Shown here: positions 62,057 to 64,000 of the stretch, one piece after another
How the letters are laid out: the number at the start of each line of letters is the position of its first letter
Numbering within the stretch: position 1 is the first letter of the stretch
Assembly: GCF_024355225.1 (NCBI RefSeq)
Contig: NZ_VCNH01000003.1
Coordinates: forward strand, 1 to 64,000
Source: Roseovarius sp. M141
GTDB taxonomy: Bacteria; Pseudomonadota; Alphaproteobacteria; Rhodobacterales; Rhodobacteraceae
Length of the DNA: 64,000 bases
Direction: 5' to 3'
Program-made: the position numbers and the translations under genes
Notes under the pieces: generated by a model
Database searches by the model: none
Told to the model about the DNA's origin: nothing
The model's input: the letters and a program-made list of their open reading frames with translations, nothing else

Positions 62057-62423
62057 CGGAGCCTCCAAAGATTGCGGCCCAGTTGTTCCCGGTGCCCATC
62101 TCGTCCCGGCGTTTCAGGACGGCAAGACGGTTCATCAGTTCCATGATGATGGGCGTCGTCGGATGATTGGCGCGCTCGCCTTTCGACGGTCTGGCCAATC
62201 CAGGAGGGCCGTATTTGAGGAGCTCAATCGCAGCCTCGAGCGATGGCACATGAGTCTCGCGGTCGATGAGCTCGCGAGGCATGGCCGCTCCGTGGGCAGC
62301 GAGTGCTCGGTTCCGCGCCTCGCTCAGACGGCGCCCGTCGATCCTTTGGGCGGCATCGACCCATTCTGAGACGTCGGACCAGGTAAGCCGCGCGCCCGGC
62401 GTGGTGTATCTATCATGTGTCAT
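62040..62423 (-). CDS. Hypothetical plasmid protein
   Basis: 127 residues from ATG 62423. Helical, with LTWSDVSEWVDAAQRIDGRRLSEARNRALAAHGAAMP and a conserved-looking tail HPTTPIIMELMNRLAVLKRRDEMGTGNNWAAIFGGSDAN. No family recognised, but a degenerate second copy of its tail is at 60619-60750. First gene of the operon with the PP-loop and RadC proteins. Confidence 0.6.
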   Translation of the reverse strand: MTHDRYTTPGARLTWSDVSEWVDAAQRIDGRRLSEARNRALAAHGAAMPRELIDRETHVPSLEAAIELLKYGPPGLARPSKGERANHPTTPIIMELMNRLAVLKRRDEMGTGNNWAAIFGGSDANSA

Positions 62424-62446
62424 GGGAAGCCCTCGATCCTTGCCGC

Positions 62447-62677
62447 TCAGATCATCCCGGCGATGACGAGGCCGGATTTCATCGACGGGCGGCCGCAGGC
62501 CTCGCAGAACCCGGCGCGCTGATCGGGCTCGTGATCCGCCGTGTGGTCGCAATCGGGTGCCATGCAGATCGCGGGCACGATGTCGTCGAGCGCGTGGTCT
62601 TCCAGGAAGTCCGCGACCTCGGCGTAGCCCTCGGAAGTTGCGAGCGTGACCAGTTTGGGATGGGTGAGATTGAACAT
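62447..62677 (-). CDS. Small Cys-rich conserved protein
   Basis: 76 residues from ATG 62677 (AAGGACG upstream). NLTHPKLVTLATSEGYAEVADFLEDHALDDIVPAICM followed by PDCDH and FCEACGRPSMKS; four Cys/His sites make a likely zinc finger. I recall similar short proteins in many alphaproteobacterial plasmids, function unknown. Confidence 0.65.
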   Translation of the reverse strand: MFNLTHPKLVTLATSEGYAEVADFLEDHALDDIVPAICMAPDCDHTADHEPDQRAGFCEACGRPSMKSGLVIAGMI

Positions 62678-62710
62678 GGGTGTCGTCCTTCTGTCGGGGT
62701 GAAACGAAAA

Positions 62711-62740
62711 GAGGGGAGCCGCCTCACTGCGGCTCCCCTC
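62711..62740 (-). terminator. Intrinsic terminator downstream of the tandem DUF736 gene
   Basis: Perfect 12-bp stem (62711-62722 with 62729-62740) followed on the minus strand by TTTTCGTTTC. It separates the tandem DUF736 gene from the next unit. Confidence 0.85.
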
Positions 62741-62896
62741 TCGGGGATCTGCCTCCTACGGACAGGGGACGCTGACCGGCCGGAGACATGCCGACAGCGC
62801 TCCGTCAGGCCTGTTTCATGGGAGGAGGATCAGGCCTGCACGGGTGAGAGGCGCCCCGGTTGCCCGGGACGCCAGTTCTGTAGAAGTCGCTGCCTG

Positions 62897-63625
62897 TCAG
62901 CCGACCAGGGCGAGCCCGGCGTTTTCAGCGCGGTCCTGGCCGGCGCTCTCGACGAAGGGAATGATCGAGAAGGTCTTGCCGCCCCGCTGCTCCTCATTCT
63001 GCACGGCATTCACCCGCAGATCGCCATCGGGCGTGTTGATGAGGAGCGAGACGTAGTCGTTGCCGGTGCGATTGCTCTTCGCCATCCAGGCCGAGCCGAC
63101 GCGGATCGGGTGGCCGCGCGGCGAGCTGACCTCGATCCGGTAGTCGGGATGGGTCTCCTCGCTCTTGAACTCGTTCTCGATGAGCATGAAGTCCAAATCG
63201 AACATCATGTTGGCGATGTAGCCGGCGAAGGCGTTGTCGGCATCCATCGCGGTCAGTTCGCCCGAGATCGAGCCGGACTTCATGGCCCCGTTCGAGACCA
63301 GCGGGATGATCTCGAATTCACCGGTCATCGCTTCGCGTGCTTCCTTGGTCTGCACGGCGTTGACCCGGAAGGGTCCGAGGCCGACATCGATCTGCATCGA
63401 GATGTAATGGTTACCGGTGGTATTGCCGGTCTCGTTCCAGGCCGTGCCGATACGCACCTTCCGGCCGGACTTGTTCACCGCGGTCACATCGAAATCCGGG
63501 CTGCGCTCGGACATCTTCGTGCGGGTCTCGAGCTGGATCGCGATGTCGAACCGGCTCGAGTGGATCATGCCGGAATAGGCGGTGGCTGCGGTCTCGGCAT
63601 TCTTGGTCAGGGTTCCTGCGAACAT
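62897..63625 (-). CDS. Tandem DUF736 protein
   Basis: 242 residues from ATG 63625 (AAGGAGAAG upstream). Two DUF736-like repeats: the first has VRIGTAWNETGNTTGNHYISMQIDVGLGPFRVNAVQ, the second IRVGSAWMAKSNRTGNDYVSLLINTPDGDLRVNAVQ. The paired GxAWxxxxxxTGNxY motifs suggest a duplicated fold. Single-domain relative at 53996-54355. Strongly expressed genes of this kind are usual in the leading or transfer region; function unknown. Confidence 0.8.
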   Translation of the reverse strand: MFAGTLTKNAETAATAYSGMIHSSRFDIAIQLETRTKMSERSPDFDVTAVNKSGRKVRIGTAWNETGNTTGNHYISMQIDVGLGPFRVNAVQTKEAREAMTGEFEIIPLVSNGAMKSGSISGELTAMDADNAFAGYIANMMFDLDFMLIENEFKSEETHPDYRIEVSSPRGHPIRVGSAWMAKSNRTGNDYVSLLINTPDGDLRVNAVQNEEQRGGKTFSIIPFVESAGQDRAENAGLALVG

Positions 63626-63798
63626 GGGTCTTCTCCTTGGGTTTGCCGCTGCCCGGCACTTGGCCAGAGCACGCGGGATTGCTTTTCGACCCCTCATGGG
63701 ATCGCAAAACCGAAAGCCCTCTTTCCTTTCTCTCCTGCCTGTCAGCCCGACCCGGCGCCGGAACGGGTGCCCGACGTTGCCCCGCGCACCACCCTCCC

Positions 63799-63993
63799 CT
63801 ACGATGCCGCAGCACCATGGTCCGGCTCAGATATGAAGAAGTCGGCCTCCGCCCCATTCAGCCGATGACCGCTTCGGTCGGTCAGACCGATGGTGCTGCC
63901 GTTCCGCACAAAGGTGATGAGGTATTGGCCGAGGCCATCCCGATGCACCCGGTAGCCCTCGTTCGCCCAGTGGACGGATTTGCCGGCATCCAC
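63799..63993 (-). CDS. Small hypothetical protein at the window edge
   Basis: 64 residues or more; the first visible codon is GTG at 63993 and the true start may lie outside the window. It contains WANEGYRVHRDGLGQYLITFVRNGSTIGLTDRSGHRLNGAEADFF. The pattern is like small conserved proteins next to DUF736 genes in plasmids. Function unknown. Confidence 0.4.
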   Translation of the reverse strand: MDAGKSVHWANEGYRVHRDGLGQYLITFVRNGSTIGLTDRSGHRLNGAEADFFISEPDHGAAAS

Positions 63994-64000
63994 GGCGGCC

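Noticed and set aside
1..64000. tRNA, rRNA and CRISPR arrays
   Set aside because: None seen by eye; no regular spaced repeats and no conserved rRNA or tRNA segments were noticed.

Overview
The window reads as 64 kb of a large plasmid (or plasmid-derived replicon) from an alphaproteobacterium, most likely Rhodobacteraceae. The evidence is the high GC content, a complete repABC replication/partition unit, a Ti-type (MobQ) relaxase region, and an HmuSTUV/HutWX haem-uptake island of the rhodobacterial kind. I saw no rRNA, tRNA or CRISPR array. Naming rests on family recognition from the sequence; no database search was run.

Layout. 1-5.9 kb is a decayed defence island: the end of an AbiEi antitoxin, an ORF fusing the first part of AbiEii to a UvrD-type helicase-nuclease, a multi-ubiquitin/E2-like protein running into the tail of a ThiF/E1 protein, a DUF6527 protein and a CoiA-like nuclease. 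5.9-9.5 kb is plasmid upkeep: ScpB, DUF1403, a tyrosine recombinase and a HigBA-like toxin-antitoxin pair. 9.56-10.94 kb is an IS256-family element with 26-bp terminal repeats and a perfect 9-bp target duplication. 10.95-14.9 kb is repC, a counter-transcribed RNA, repB and repA, with an AT-rich repeat inside repC that may be oriV. 15.0-21.3 kb is a Dot/Icm-like (I-type) mating-channel operon, dotD-dotC-dotB'-'dsb-dotI-dotH-dotG-icmT, in which a deletion has destroyed dotB. 21.3-23.7 kb is a patchwork of truncated plasmid genes (ParD/ParE, DUF2493, ParB).

24-44.9 kb is a haem/iron acquisition island. It has two TonB-dependent receptors, an exbB-exbD-exbD-tonB-orf95-hemP operon with a secreted protein at its head, and hmuSTUV. 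It also has a seven-gene operon (DUF454, cupin, membrane protein, NitT/TauT-type ABC transporter, NnrS) and a receptor-orf119-hutW-hutX-SDR set. Receptors would bind haem, TonB/ExbBD power its import, HmuTUV carry it across the inner membrane, and HmuS, HutX and the radical-SAM HutW handle or open it. Four copies of one candidate operator lie in this island's regulatory positions, which suggests co-regulation by iron.

45-64 kb holds a regulator, a DapA-like protein without its catalytic lysine, and the DNA-processing side of conjugation: relaxase traA, a recognisable oriT, traC, traD and a coupling protein. To the right, in what the nick orientation predicts to be the leading region, lie DUF736 proteins, an SSB-like protein, two thermonuclease-fold proteins, DUF2493, ParDE, a RadC-like JAB protein, a PAPS-reductase-like protein and small unknowns. 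At least five gene-to-gene deletion scars make the replicon look recently reduced by deletion and partly unable to transfer itself.
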